Assembly (NCBI GenBank): GCA_036172665.1
Contig: CM069876.1
Span: forward strand, 3,224,001-3,288,000
From: Prosopocoilus inquinatus
Taxonomy: Eukaryota > Arthropoda > Insecta > Coleoptera > Lucanidae
Length of the DNA: 64,000 nucleotides
Direction of reading: 5' to 3'
Position 1 is the first letter of the stretch, and the number at the start of each line of letters is the position of its first letter. The notes under the pieces were generated by a model. It had not been told where the DNA came from, made no database searches, and was given only the letters and a program-made list of their open reading frames with translations. This document shows positions 53,780 through 63,330 of this stretch, piece after piece. The translations under genes were made by a program, and so were the position numbers.

Positions 53780-55058
53780 TGAGGGCGGTTCATCAATTAT
53801 TGTCCCTAACACAGAAGCAATTGAAGTGGATACTCAAAAACTTTATTACTTTTCTACATAATCTCCTGAAAGTCAAATATATTTCTCATGAAACGATACT
53901 AAAGCGCTTGGAAGCTTTGAAAATAAAATTGTTTATCTTGCACTCCCAACTAGGCGTTTACAACTTCAATCACTTCTTCATCGTCCGAAAATCGAGCGCA
54001 ACGCAGTTGTTCTTTAAGTTTGGGGAACGAGAAAAAAAATCACTGGGTGCCAAATCTGGTGAATACGGCGGATGTCCTAAAATTTCGAAGCCTGCATTGT
54101 AAATGGCAGCCATTGAAACGCCGCTCTTGTGAGAGGAAGCATTGTCTTCATGAAGGAGAACACCTCGACGCAGTTTGCCCCTTCGTTTCTCTTTGATTGC
54201 TTCGCGAAGTTGTGGCATCAGATTTGCATAATATTGCCCATTAATGGTCTGACCTTCCGGTAAATAATCAGCTAGCAGAACTCCTTCAAAATCCCAAAAA
54301 TCTGTCCACAATATCTTTCCAGCAGAAGCGGTAACACTCAATATTTTAGGGGGCGGAGACACCGGTTACCGCCACTCCATATTCTGTCCTTTTGATTCAG
54401 GGTCATAATGATGAACCCATGTTTCATCAACGGTAACAAATCTTTCCGCAAATTCTTCAGGATTCTTATTAATCATCACCAAATTGGATTGAGATGTTAA
54501 TTGGCGAATGTGCTCTTGGTCGGCCATTAACATTTGGGGTATCCAACGTGATGCGACTTTTTTATTTCCCAATTCGTCGTGTAAATTTTTTTCAACGGAC
54601 CCAACATGTCTTGGCTATAAATCTGACTGGGATTCGGCATTCCTTACGAACCATGTCATGGACTGGATTGATGCTCTCTGGCGTGGCAACTGGTTTTGGG
54701 GGTCCAGGACCAGGAGCATATTCACAAGACTCTCTTCCAAATTTGAAATAGCGACACCAATTTTTAACTATTTGATACGAAGGACTAGCATCACCTAACA
54801 CTCCGTGCGTATCCTCGTAAATTTCCTTTGGAATCATTCCTTTCTTTTGGAGATATTTATGACCGTTCTCAATTCATTTTTCTCCATTTTCTCAATTCAC
54901 TGTGCACCACCGCAGAATAAAAACTTTTACTCGAATATTTGAAACGATGTGGTAGAGAAATTTGGCAGGCAAGATGTTGACAGTTGCGCTACTAGAGTCC
55001 CTATTGCTTCAATCAAAGCCAAACTAGTCTAGGAACAATAATTGGTGAACCGCCCTCG
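53780..55058 (-). mobile_element. mariner element (DD34D)
   Basis: The ends are TGAGGGCGGTTCATCAATTA followed by TTGTCCC and, inverted from the right, CGAGGGCGGTTCACCAATTA followed by TTGTTCC. TA lies on both sides (53778-53779 and 55059-55060). At 1,279 bp it has the classic size of mariner elements. One minus-strand transposase gene fills it. Confidence 0.9.
53854..54887 (-). pseudogene. mariner transposase, frameshifted
   Basis: ATG at 54887 (MEKNELRTVI) is followed within 20 codons by a shift into the frame at 54837-54592 ('MIPKEIYEDTHGVLGDASPS'), a helix-turn-helix. The next frame (54572-54366) has 'FAERFVTVDETWVHHYDPES', with the first catalytic Asp. The third (54362-53970) has 'AGKILWTDFWDFEGVLLADY', VLLHEDNASSHKS (second Asp) and YSPDLAPSDFF (third Asp, 34 residues on). 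The C-terminus runs through further shifts to a TAG at 53854-53856. All three Asp residues survive, but at least three frameshifts make the copy inactive. It contains the mariner signature YSPDLAPSD. Confidence 0.88.
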
Positions 55059-55584
55059 TACATGTTTAGTTGCCTATGTATGTGTACCAGTCATGTAACT
55101 CTCAAGTATAGATATAGCATTTGATCTCAAATTCAGGATTCATCTACTTACTTAAAATAATCAGATTTTTACTATACAATATGCGTAATAAAAAAAAAAT
55201 ACGTATTTAAATTATAAGGTGAAGAAGAAAACAAGCCCTCGAGTTTCAACAAAAATTTTATCCAGAAGAACAATAAAAACGAGTATCTGCCTTGAAATCA
55301 ATTTATAAATGCCCGCCTCCGAGCCGCTCGAAATGTCTTCGCAAATTTATTTGGAAACTGAATGAAGCAAAGTGTCATTACTCATGGCCGGAATGCGACC
55401 GGAGCGCCGTGAAACATGTGAGCTTATAAATAACACGATTTCATAACAGCTAACGTTCAGCCGTTACTTGGCCTACGGTTACCGTTTAACGTTTTGATGA
55501 AGTGCTGCTGTGCGACTTGATTAATTTTACATTTCATCAAAATCATTACGGTGTTGAACTCGGGAATTACACGCGGCGCAAGTA
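55059..55584. other. No gene recognised
   Basis: The stretch near 55300-55420 is more GC-balanced (CCGGAGCGCCGTGAAACATG) but has no open frame or motif. Confidence 0.4.
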
Positions 55585-55808
55585 CCGAACGAAATTTCAG
55601 AGTTTTTCAGAAGAATCAAAGCATTACGATCTTTAATTTTACAACAGACAAAATCGCTTTTTTACCACCTTTTGAATATAGTATTAATAATTTGTCTGTG
55701 ACTCATGCTAAAGATACAAGTTTTCTTGGAATAAATTTAGAACCTATATTGGAAAGTTCACTGTTTAAAATTATAATCTCTTTTGAAAGTGGTCGACTTT
55801 CAGGTTAT
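55585..55808 (+). pseudogene. LINE reverse transcriptase thumb fragment
   Basis: Within a short frame the part 'TIFNFTTDKIAFLPPFEYSI' followed by 'NNLSVTHAKDTSFLGINLEP' fits the LINE segment after YADD, where '...SI..V...KFLGI.ID..L.W' is conserved. The catalytic palm is missing and the similarity ends about 55760. Its family cannot be set. Moderate to weak call. Confidence 0.4.
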
Positions 55809-56064
55809 TAAGGAAAGTTCTTTCGAGACGATATTTGAGTGGTAGCTAGATTTCAAGTTTTACTCCAGAATGTCTTATGAAATTATTCGCGGGAAGGTTC
55901 TTCAGCCGCAAATCGTATATTCCTACCAGAAGAAGATAGTAAGGTTATTAGGTGATGTCTGGTTTCTGGAATCCTGACGTAACTTCGTAACGTATTTAAA
56001 GAAATTAAAATGTTAAAGTTACTTGTGTTTACACAATACATATATGCTAATTTATTTATTTAAA

Positions 56065-56190
56065 GCTCGATTTCTTCACCTATGGATAAATTTATCCGCC
56101 AGGTAGTATCCTCGGAAACTATTATCAATACAATGGTTTCCAAAGATAATACCTAGCAGATAAATTTATCAGCAGGTGAAGAAATCGGGC
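56065..56190. mobile_element. Hairpin MITE
   Basis: GCTCGATTTCTTCACCTATG followed by GATAAATTTATCCGCCAGGT pairs with a right arm reading, inverted, GCCCGATTTCTTCACCTGCT followed by GATAAATTTATCTGCTAGGT. The arms are about 55 bases, total 126 bp. No clear target duplication was found. Confidence 0.7.
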
Positions 56191-56289
56191 ATGAAGAAAG
56201 TAACATTTATAAAAAATAATTGTATATTAGAAATTAATATTTATTTCATTTAGGTCTTCTATCTAATTCAATATATTGAATTCAATATA

Positions 56290-56523
56290 TTTCACAAACC
56301 AACCCGCACAGATGTAACTATAAATAACATTCACTACATCCACATCAACACGAACTAGGAGCGTATAACAGTTTGATCCGCAGAGCAATCAGTGTAACCT
56401 TATCAAAAGACAATTTTGAAAAAGAAATCTATTTAATAAAACAAATAGCGATTAATAATAGTTTTAAACCCTCTATAGTCGACAACATACTGCATAAAAA
56501 AACTTTATAAAAAAAGCAATAAA
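56290..56523 (+). pseudogene. Penelope-like RT, C-terminal region
   Basis: The frame starts FHKPTRTDVTINNIHYIHIN, the 'YRKPT.TD..I...S.HP' motif of Penelope RTs. After a one-base shift it continues 'LGAYNSLIRRAISVTLSKDN' and 'FEKEIYLIKQIAINNSFKPS' followed by 'IVDNILHKK', a conserved helix region before the endonuclease. The catalytic palm is missing (left truncation). Penelope enzymes are related to telomerase reverse transcriptases. Confidence 0.7.
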
Positions 56524-56531
56524 GATTGATA

Positions 56532-57097
56532 GTAAAAGCGGATGACTTGGCTGCAAAAATTACCAATAACCTCAAAAAGATGGAAGACTGGTTTACAGAA
56601 AATAACTTAAAACTGAATGTAAACAAAACTGCTTTAAGTGCATATCATGCTTTCGTCAGCTCTCACATGAACTACGGGATCATCTTCTAGGGAAATTCTA
56701 CCGAAGCAATTCGAATCTTCAGACTCCAGAACGCCTGCATAAGAAGTATTTTTAGCCTAAAAAGACGAGAAACTTAAGCTTTTTAAGCTAAATGGTGTAC
56801 TTACATTTCCCTGTGTATACATTCTTGAATGCGCGTGTTTCGTGAAAAACAATTACAAAGACTTTATGAGCCAATATGAACTCCAACATATCCACAACAC
56901 CCGGGGTGAAAAAAAACCTACAGTTATGTGTACCGCAAACATCCTTTTTGCGTGTGCAGAAAAACGCAGTGACACAAATGATTAAAATTTATAATCACGT
57001 TCCAAAGACCTGGAAAACACTTTCAAACTATTTGTTTAAGAAAAAGCTGAAAAAGCATTTGGTAACGTACGCCTTTTATACTGTCTCCGACTTTCTA
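56532..57097 (+). pseudogene. LINE RT thumb and C-terminal region, internally deleted
   Basis: One frame reads VKADDLAAKITNNLKKMEDW followed by FTENNLKLNVNKT, then jumps in frame to 'ALSAYHAFVSSHMNYGIIF', where the family has about 60 more residues. A TAG replaces Trp there (LF*GNS). The end shifts frame to 'LNGVLTFPCVYILECACFVK' and 'MIKIYNHVPKTWKTLSNYLF' followed by 'KKKLKKHLV' and 'FYTVSDFL', the usual C-terminus of insect LINE ORF2. The palm with YADD is only hinted at the left edge. Copy B sits a few bases beyond the last codons. Confidence 0.7.
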
Positions 57098-57109
57098 TAC
57101 CTTTTCAAT

Positions 57110-57395
57110 TTCAAATTGAGACTAAACATATTCAAATTGGGAATAAACAATTTCAAATTGAGACTAAACATATTCAAATTGGGAATAAACAATTTCAAAT
57201 TGGGACTAAACATATTTGAATTGGGAATAAACAATTTCAAATTGGGACTAAACATATTTGAATTGGGAATAAACAATTTCAAATTGGGACTAAACATATT
57301 CAAATTGAAAATAAACAAATTGAAATTGATACTATACAAATTCAAACTGGGATTAAACAAATTCAAATTGGAACAATATATTTTAATTCAAAAAA
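57110..57395 (+). repeat. Left-end array of about 21-bp units in copy B
   Basis: About 13 units of the form TTCAAATTGGGAATAAACAAT. Odd and even units alternate (GAGACTAAACATA versus GGGAATAAACAAT), giving a 42-bp higher-order repeat. Copy A has five units at the matching place, keeping the outermost one and the innermost four. Spurious reading through the array gives a 14-residue repeat rich in Leu, Phe, Asn and Lys. Confidence 0.85.
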
Positions 57396-57471
57396 ATACA
57401 AGCCCGTAGGAAATAATAAAATAACGAAACGGAATATAACTACCTAATTAATAATTACTTTTATGCCTAAA

Positions 57472-58527
57472 TCAAAATTTTACATCAATCATATTTAATG
57501 CATCAGGTATAAATCTTTGAATGTTTGCAACGAATCTTATGCAGTTAGCTACGGTAATTTTATTCGTTATATTTTGTTGCACTATATTTTCTAGTTTTTA
57601 TAGCCGATATTTCGTCTGCGCAATGTTTGCCCTAGCTTCACCTGCTAAAATTTGTGGCATTTGGATTGCTAAGTCAGCTTTAACACCAGCTTTTAGACAA
57701 GATCACGCGACTTCAATTGGATTCAACATCGGGCTGTAAGGGGAAAGTCTTAGCAAATAATTATCGGCAAATTCGTCCTCCCTAAAAACATCCTCAATTG
57801 AAGAATGACACGGAGCATTATCGATGACCATAACGACAGGTGTTTGATACAAATTTCGGGCATTTTGGAGGCATCGACGAATGAAATCATTAGCTTGCGG
57901 TTTTTTAAATGCCCCTTTTCTAATTTCATAATGTATTAGGCCCATGTTTCCAATACATCCGATAACATGAATATTTGACCCTCTACTCCCTGCAGAAATA
58001 TGAGTGCAGCGTGTGCCTTTCTTAGATCTTCCTTTTGTACGTGAAGTGTATAAATTAAAATTCGTTTCGTCCTTGTAAACTGTTGGAATATTATCTGCTT
58101 GATAATCTAATAGCTGTCGAACAAATTCACATCTTTTGGTTTTGTTATCCGCACTATTTGCCCTTTCAGGTTCTTTTCTCACATTTTTTAAAGTATACAT
58201 CAAACCATCCAAATGCCTTCGAGGGCATTCTGTCGAGACAACAAGTTGGTGTTCAGTTTGAAACTTCTCTTTCATTTGCTTTAATGTCATGCGCGGATTC
58301 TCTTCGATGTATTGTTCCATGAGATTATGGTGGTCATTAGCGATATTTATTTTTCTTTTTCCACCACGTGTATTTTCAGGTTCTTCCTGGTTTTTCACCC
58401 AACGGTACGCGGTTGATTTTTTCACTCCTAAGGTATTCGCTAGTGTTCTCCAATCTTGGTTGTTATTATACAGGACACAGATTTGTTTCTTCATGGCATC
58501 AGCGTCCACTTTCTTAATGTATGGCAT
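57472..58527 (-). pseudogene. DD35E-type transposase of copy B, one late stop
   Basis: The start MPYIKKVDADAMKKQICVLY at 58527 gives a frame of 351 codons interrupted by one TGA at codon 275, in place of the Trp of 'NPIELAWSCLKAG'. Motifs are as in copy A: VYKDETNFNLYTS, VVMVIDNAPCHSS, SPYSPMLNPIE. The early Tyr lost in copy A is present here, so the two copies carry different single stops. The missing C-terminal quarter would leave the catalytic triad but remove the tail. Without transcripts it cannot be known whether other intact copies exist. Confidence 0.85.
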
Positions 58528-58613
58528 TTTTTGTCACCTTATTCAGTTTAATTTATATAGTTTAATGGAATCAGAATTAAACACTTTTTTGAAATGACGT
58601 TAATGACAATAGG

Positions 58614-58808
58614 AGACTTGTTTACCTCATTTTGAAATTGTTTATTCCCAATTTGGATTTGTTTATTCCCAATTTGAATTTGCTTATTCCTAATTTGAAA
58701 TTGTTTATTCCCAAGTTGAACTTGTTTATTCCCAATTTGAAATTGTTTATTCCCAATTTGAATTTGTTTGTTCCCAATTTGAAATTGTTTAGTCCCAATT
58801 TGAAATTG
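58614..58808 (-). repeat. Right-end array of about 21-bp units in copy B
   Basis: About nine units of the form AATTTGAAATTGTTTATTCCC (plus strand), the inverted counterpart of the left array. Copy A has four. Units differ at one or two positions (TTAGTCCC, TTGTTCCC, TTATTCCT). Confidence 0.85.
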
Positions 58809-58948
58809 AAAAGGTATAGAGTGCAAGTTTGAAAACTGAAGAAATTTTAATTTGTATGTGTATATGTTCTTGTTTCTCTTTTATATTATACATTTGACGT
58901 GTTCCATACCTTATTGGTAATATGTGAATAAACAAGATATTATTATTG

Positions 58949-59440
58949 TACTCTATTGACAACAAAGTACCCCAAATATTCCACACCCTCACTTATCTAG
59001 GTAATGCGACAAATAAAATAAGTAAACAACTTAAACAGTACGAATTCAAACTAGCTTACAGAACTAGAAACACATTAGCAAAACACATAAAAAAACAAAT
59101 AAAGTAAACGAGACAAACAAACAAAGTCCGGATTATACAAACTAAAATGTGGGACTTGTTCAAAAGTGTACATAGGATAAACAGGACGATCATTTAATAA
59201 AAGAATCAATGAGCACAAAAGATGCTTTGAGAAAAACAATAAGGAATCAACGTGTGCAAGACACCTAATAGAAAATGATCACCATATAGAAAGTAATTTT
59301 GATATACTCCACGTTGAAAATAAAAGCCCAAAATTAGATTTGTTAGAAATCCTCGAAATTAATAGAATTAAGAATACCGGAAATCTACTCAATGAACAAG
59401 CAGATTTCAATTATTCCTCCCCGTTATTATCAATATTTCA
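58949..59440 (+). pseudogene. Penelope-like linker and GIY-YIG endonuclease with one stop
   Basis: The first frame reads 'VPQIFHTLTYLGNATNKISK' and 'RTRNTLAKHIKKQIK', the conserved linker before the endonuclease, ending at a stop near 59106. From 59124 a second frame reads KSGLYKLKCGTCSKVYIG, the GIY-YIG motif with its CxxC. Next is a TAA at 59178-59180 (family Gln), then TGRSFNKRINEHKRCF with the catalytic Arg, 'STCARHLIENDHH' and 'LDLLEILEINRI' with the catalytic Glu. The nuclease nicks DNA during insertion. The frame has one frameshift and one stop, so this copy is inactive. Confidence 0.82.
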
Positions 59441-59640
59441 GATGGACCAGATGTAGCAATTCGGGTGAATTTCCACCCCCTCAGTTCGTAGAAAATAAGT
59501 TTAATACTGGCACTATAAATAGCCCGTTTTGTAAAATTTACGCAAACATTCTTGTTATACCGACCTGACGAAGCTACAATGTAGCGAAACGCGTCGTATT
59601 ACAATAAAAAGATTTGTGAAAATCAACAAGTGTTTTGTTT

Positions 59641-60144
59641 ATTTAATATAAAGGTAAAATATTTGAGCTTAACATTCGTCTATTAATTTTTGCAATAATT
59701 ACAATAAATGAACAAAGTAACTCACAAATTACATTTTTATATAGCCGTGCTTAAAATGATTCATAAGGTACTGGTTACTTTTAATGGAAGCAATTTTCAT
59801 CCTGCCAAAGGTCTTACTAGAATATTATCAGTCAAACTCCATAAGCCTGCTTACGAAAATTTAGTATCACCATACAAATACTATCAATGCTAAAGTTGAT
59901 TCGAATTATTTTCAGTTTGAATCAAGAATTTTGTCGTCTACAAAATGTGTTGTGCAAGTAAAAATTCTCTAAATGCAAGAAAACGCCAATAATTTCATTA
60001 CGAAGAATAAGATTAGATTTGTATTAATGCTGTATAAAGTAACAAATATAAATTATGGCCTAGTTCTCATTCTCCAAAAAAAAAAAAGAAAATGTGGAAG
60101 AAGAAAACAGTGTACACACTACGCTTACTGATTTCATTTTCAAA
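59641..60144. other. No gene recognised
   Basis: A 61-codon frame at 59708-59893 has no motif. An A-run near 60078 follows. Nothing else was seen. Confidence 0.4.
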
Positions 60145-60465
60145 AATGAATCATTACTTGAATGATTGAGCTCTTATTTGCATGAAAGATTACAACACAT
60201 TGTCATGGACACATGTCCAGTGAAATTTTAGTCTCATCTTGTGTTCCTCAAGGATCTCATTTCGGGCCTACACTATTCTTGGCGTTCATCAATGATTTGG
60301 GCGTCAAACTAACTTGCCAGCATTTATTATACGTAGACAATTTAAAATCATACCTCCACACCTCTTGATGCTAAACTTCTGCAATATAATTTAATTATTG
60401 TTATTGACTGGTATTAAGAAAATAAGCTTGCCCTTAATATAAGCAAGTGTTTTTGCATGCAATAC
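60145..60465 (+). pseudogene. LINE reverse transcriptase palm fragment
   Basis: The frames read 'WLSSYLHERLQHIVMDTCPV', then 'SSCVPQGSHFGPTLFLAFIN' followed by DLGVKLTCQHLLYVDNLK. PQG..GP and a decayed YADD (YVDN) identify the RT palm. Later 'ENKLALNISKC' fits the next conserved segment. Both catalytic Asp positions are partly lost and several stops are present. The C-terminal scrap at 63150-63330 has the same orientation and may be from the same insertion, separated by the element at 61296-62705. Confidence 0.65.
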
Positions 60466-61295
60466 AGTTTGATTATTTTATTTGCAATAGAATGTTAGGT
60501 AAAGGGAATGCCATCGGTGATTTAGGAGCCCCTTTTTAATTTTCATGTTGTAACTTTATTTAAATCTCAGTTAACCAATGCCTGCGGCTAGTCAGCTTTT
60601 TCTTTTTGACGGAGGCCAAGGGTCGTGAGTGTCAGTTCAAAAAAATAATGGGCGCTACCAATTTTTTTGTGTGGATCATGCGACCATATAAAAAAATTTG
60701 AAATGGTTGGTCGGAAGACGGACCGGATCGTAAGTTTCAAGTAAAGAAAAGGTAAAAAGAAATTAGAAAAGAAAAACAAGTTTAACGAAACATGAAAAAT
60801 CAAAATTTGATACAATTAAAATAAATATTGTTTATAAATTAAATTGGATTTATCGAAAAAATCATTGACATGTTAAATTTTGAATACTGTCGTAAAGCTT
60901 TACTCAGTTTACAGTTTGTTGTAAACCGTTTAAATTAATAATAAATCAAACGAATTAAATTAATAATAATGAAATGGTAAGAATTAATTTAATAATAATT
61001 AAATCGTTTGAATTAAATAAATATATATATATGTAATGGCAGAATTAAAAGACAAGGTTACGCAATCAGAATTGAGGGGTGTATTTTTCTATTTTGTACC
61101 AATTCTTTCTTATGGGCAACAAGAATGCGGTGTGGATAAAAACGTAATAAAAACAAAACGCTCACCAATTTACTTAGCCTTGTTTTTCTTTCGGCTCGGA
61201 CGGAGGTGACTATTTTTGACTTGGAGTTTACAGCCAAAATAAAGAAACTTTTAGGCAGGATAAAATCCAACTCTTCGGGAACCTTCTTTATCTAA
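60466..61295. other. No gene recognised
   Basis: The sequence is simple and A/T-rich around 60900-61035 (AATTAAATTAATAATAAT words and a short ATAT run). Short frames only. TAA at 61293-61295 flanks the next element. Confidence 0.4.
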
Positions 61296-62705
61296 GGCTG
61301 CCCTCACATTCATGAAGCAAAAACGCTTTAAAGCAAAACGTTTTTGACTAATCTTGTTAGAACGTGCTTTTTCAATGCTTTAAATAGGACCATGCACACA
61401 CTGGTAGAGCAAAACATAAAGCAGTTTAAAGCACGATAAAGCAATTGCAGTCAAAACGTTTTCACTTAAAGCGTTTCGATCTGTGAATGTGTTTTTATCG
61501 TGAAACTAAATGTTACGCAACCAAAAAAAATATTTCTGCTAGACGTTTTTTCGTCCTAAACTATTTCACTTTTCTTTAGCAGAGAGATACGCGTGTATCT
61601 ACTTTCGATGAAACAAGAGAAAAGAAGAGAAAAAAATGCAACGGACAAAGTGTAGTACAGGTTCCATAGGTTTTCAGAGTATTTTTTTAACCATTTCTTC
61701 ATTTACAGGATGCATCCAATAGCGTTTTTTTTTATTACTCATCTCTTTTTTTACACACATTTGCAAAAACTGCCACAGACTCATCGTCCGAAGTTATTGT
61801 AACAACGAATTATAATAACGAGTTTAATAAAAAAAGAAATTAATTATGGCAGCGAGCACAGGTAAAACATTTTTCTAAAAATCGTAAGATTTATCTGTAC
61901 GATTTAGTTTAATCAGCAAAAAGAGGTAAATGATTCATACGGAACATTTTTTTTATCTCTTCGATGTTACGTCGTATTGCTTTATAATGCAGTAAAACGT
62001 TTTGCGCGAAAAAATTTTGATACCTAAACTTATATTTGTGTATCGTCAGCGTAAAAATGTACATTACTGTACTTCAATTGATTAGCAAAACTATGTGTAT
62101 AAATACAATAGAGCAGTGGACCCAATGCTGAACCCTGGGGGATGCCCCTGACAAATCTGCGAGCGCCCGACAAACGATTATTGACTAAGACATCTATCTT
62201 TCAAAAAACTACTGATTAGTTGTGTACTGTTATCATGAACACCTATGTAGTGCAGTATTGATATTAAAATTTCATTATCGATAGTTGCAAACGCCTTAGA
62301 AAAATCCAACAAAACCAAAATAGTCAATTCTCCATAGTCAATAGCTCGACAAATGTCATCAGTAATATCCAATAAGGCCGTGCTGCAACTATGGTGTTGT
62401 CTAAAGCCTAACTGAGTTTTAGGTAAAATATTATGGTTACATAAGTGCGTTCTTAATTGGGACTCAATGACTTTTTCAAATAATTTTGCTAAAACCGGTA
62501 GCACACTGATAGGTCTGAGATCACTGAATTCTTTGGGATTATCAACTTTTGCTGTTGGAGTAACATTTGCGCGAAAACGTTTTGCTCGAAAGCGTTTTGC
62601 CTGAAAACATTTTGCTTCATCAGTGTGTGACTAACCGAAATGTTTTGCATTGCAGCAAAACGTTTTGCTTTAAAGCGTTTTTGCTTCATGAATGTGTGGG
62701 CAGCC
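61296..62705. mobile_element. 1.4-kb element with long inverted ends and TAA flanks (PIF/Harbinger-like)
   Basis: The left end GGCTGCCCTCACATTCATGA followed by AGCAAAAACGCTTTAAAGCA pairs, over about 48 bases, with the right end ending TTCATGAATGTGTGGGCAGC followed by C. TAA lies on both sides (61293-61295 and 62706-62708). Both ends are rich in AAAGC and CGTTTTGC words, as subterminal binding sites might be. The interior contains a LINE RT fragment at 62010-62575 and no recognisable transposase. ATGGCAGCGAGCACAGGTAA near 61846 looks like a first exon with a donor site, but this is speculative. Confidence 0.75.
62010..62575 (-). pseudogene. LINE reverse transcriptase fragment inside the TAA-flanked element
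   Basis: On the minus strand: 'VDNPKEFSDLRPISVLPVLA' and 'LGFRQHHSCSTALLDITDDI' (fingers), LLDFSKAFATIDNEIL (palm Asp present, family FDT position altered), then across a frameshift near 62170, 'FVRGIPQGSALGP' and 'HFYADDTQIY'. It is related to the LINE at 45640-47527. Both ends stop abruptly and no 3' tail is present, so it may have been captured by the surrounding element rather than inserted as a LINE. Confidence 0.75.
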
Positions 62706-63149
62706 TAACGATGAAAAGAGGGAGTCTCCAAGCCGTTAAAAGAAAATTTGCGAAATGTGGGTTTGCCTTGAAACTCTGTAGAAAGGGAACATGCTGAAAA
62801 TAAAACAATTGAGAGAAAAAAAAAGGTAATGCCTTGTCCTAAAAATATTAGGAGTTTCATACCGAAAATAATTTGCATAATGCGAGTTTTACAAACGATA
62901 AAAGTGTACCGCACACACAGCAAGCGGTCGATAGGCGAAAAATCGCTTAGCAAACCTGCTTAACTTGGCCGAAATCGTAGACCCCACTCTACCGACCAAA
63001 TGCTAAAAGTTTTTATCAAACCCCCTTTATCAAAACAAAAGGATATGTAGAAGTTGTCCTCTAAGCGTTAGGCATTGAAATGGCTAGAAATTTGAAATTA
63101 AATAGGAAATTAAATGTAATAAAAATTAACCGTTACAATGTAGATATAA
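62706..63149. other. No gene recognised
   Basis: Non-coding between the TAA-flanked element and the next LINE scrap. No repeats or motifs noted. Confidence 0.4.
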
Positions 63150-63330
63150 TCGTTACTAAGGCGAGTTGCTTGGGTTTATTTTGGGAATTACAGAACATTT
63201 TTTCGAAGCTCACACTATGAAGTTACTATTTAGTATATACATCAGATCACATCTTGAATATGCTTCCGTCATATGGTCCCCATTCTATGCTATTCCTATT
63301 AATAGAATGGAAGATTTAGATTAAGAGTTA
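63150..63330 (+). pseudogene. LINE RT C-terminal fragment
   Basis: The frames read 'ASCLGLFWELQNIFSKLTL' and then MKLLFSIYIRSHLEYASVIW followed by SPFYAIPINRMEDLD. The 'Y..FIRSHLEYAS.IW.P.Y..HI..IE..Q' pattern is the conserved region after the RT thumb in many insect LINEs. It ends in stops near 63324. Likely part of the same decayed LINE as 60145-60465. Confidence 0.6.

Larger units (their letters stand above)
57100..58814 (-). mobile_element. Tc1/mariner-superfamily element with tandem-repeat ends, copy B
   Basis: A 1,715-bp element lies between TA dinucleotides (57098-57099 and 58815-58816). The tips are CCTTTTCAATTTCAAATTGA and, inverted, CCTTTTCAATTTCAAATTGG. The interior is nearly identical to copy A, but both ends are longer: about 13 units of 21 bp at the left and nine at the right. 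The near identity suggests both copies are young compared with most elements here. Confidence 0.9.
56524..58948 (+). mobile_element. LINE inserted in the Penelope-like element and split by copy B
   Basis: Coding (56532-57097) runs into copy B (57100-58814). The LINE 3' UTR and tail then resume at 58815-58948, ending GAATAAACAAGATATTATTA followed by TTG (polyadenylation-like signal plus TTA units). Both outer junctions abut Penelope coding sequence. The LINE is 5'-truncated and internally deleted. Confidence 0.72.
56290..59640 (+). mobile_element. Penelope-like element split by a LINE
   Basis: The 5' part (56290-56523) encodes the RT C-terminal region. The 3' part (58949-59640) encodes the linker and GIY-YIG endonuclease and ends with the terminal motif CCTGACGAAGCTACAATGTA followed by GCGAAACGCGTCG (about 59565-59600). 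In intact Penelope-like elements these parts are adjacent. Here they are separated by a LINE (56524-58948) that itself contains DNA transposon copy B. The element is truncated on the left. Confidence 0.8.

Noticed and set aside
57110..57395. CRISPR or satellite array
   Set aside because: Units are contiguous without spacers, are bounded by transposon tips with TA flanks, and have an inverted counterpart at the other end.
56876..57409. 177-codon frame with a regular 14-residue Leu/Phe/Asn/Lys repeat, looking like a coiled-coil or repeat protein
   Set aside because: The first part is the decayed end of a LINE ORF and the repeat is the 42-bp terminal array of copy B read as protein. The reverse strand gives a similar repeat (57076-57366), as expected for tandem DNA repeats.
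58548..58832. Gln/Ile/Asn-rich repeat frames on both strands near 58.6-58.8 kb
   Set aside because: Same reason: the right-end tandem array of copy B.
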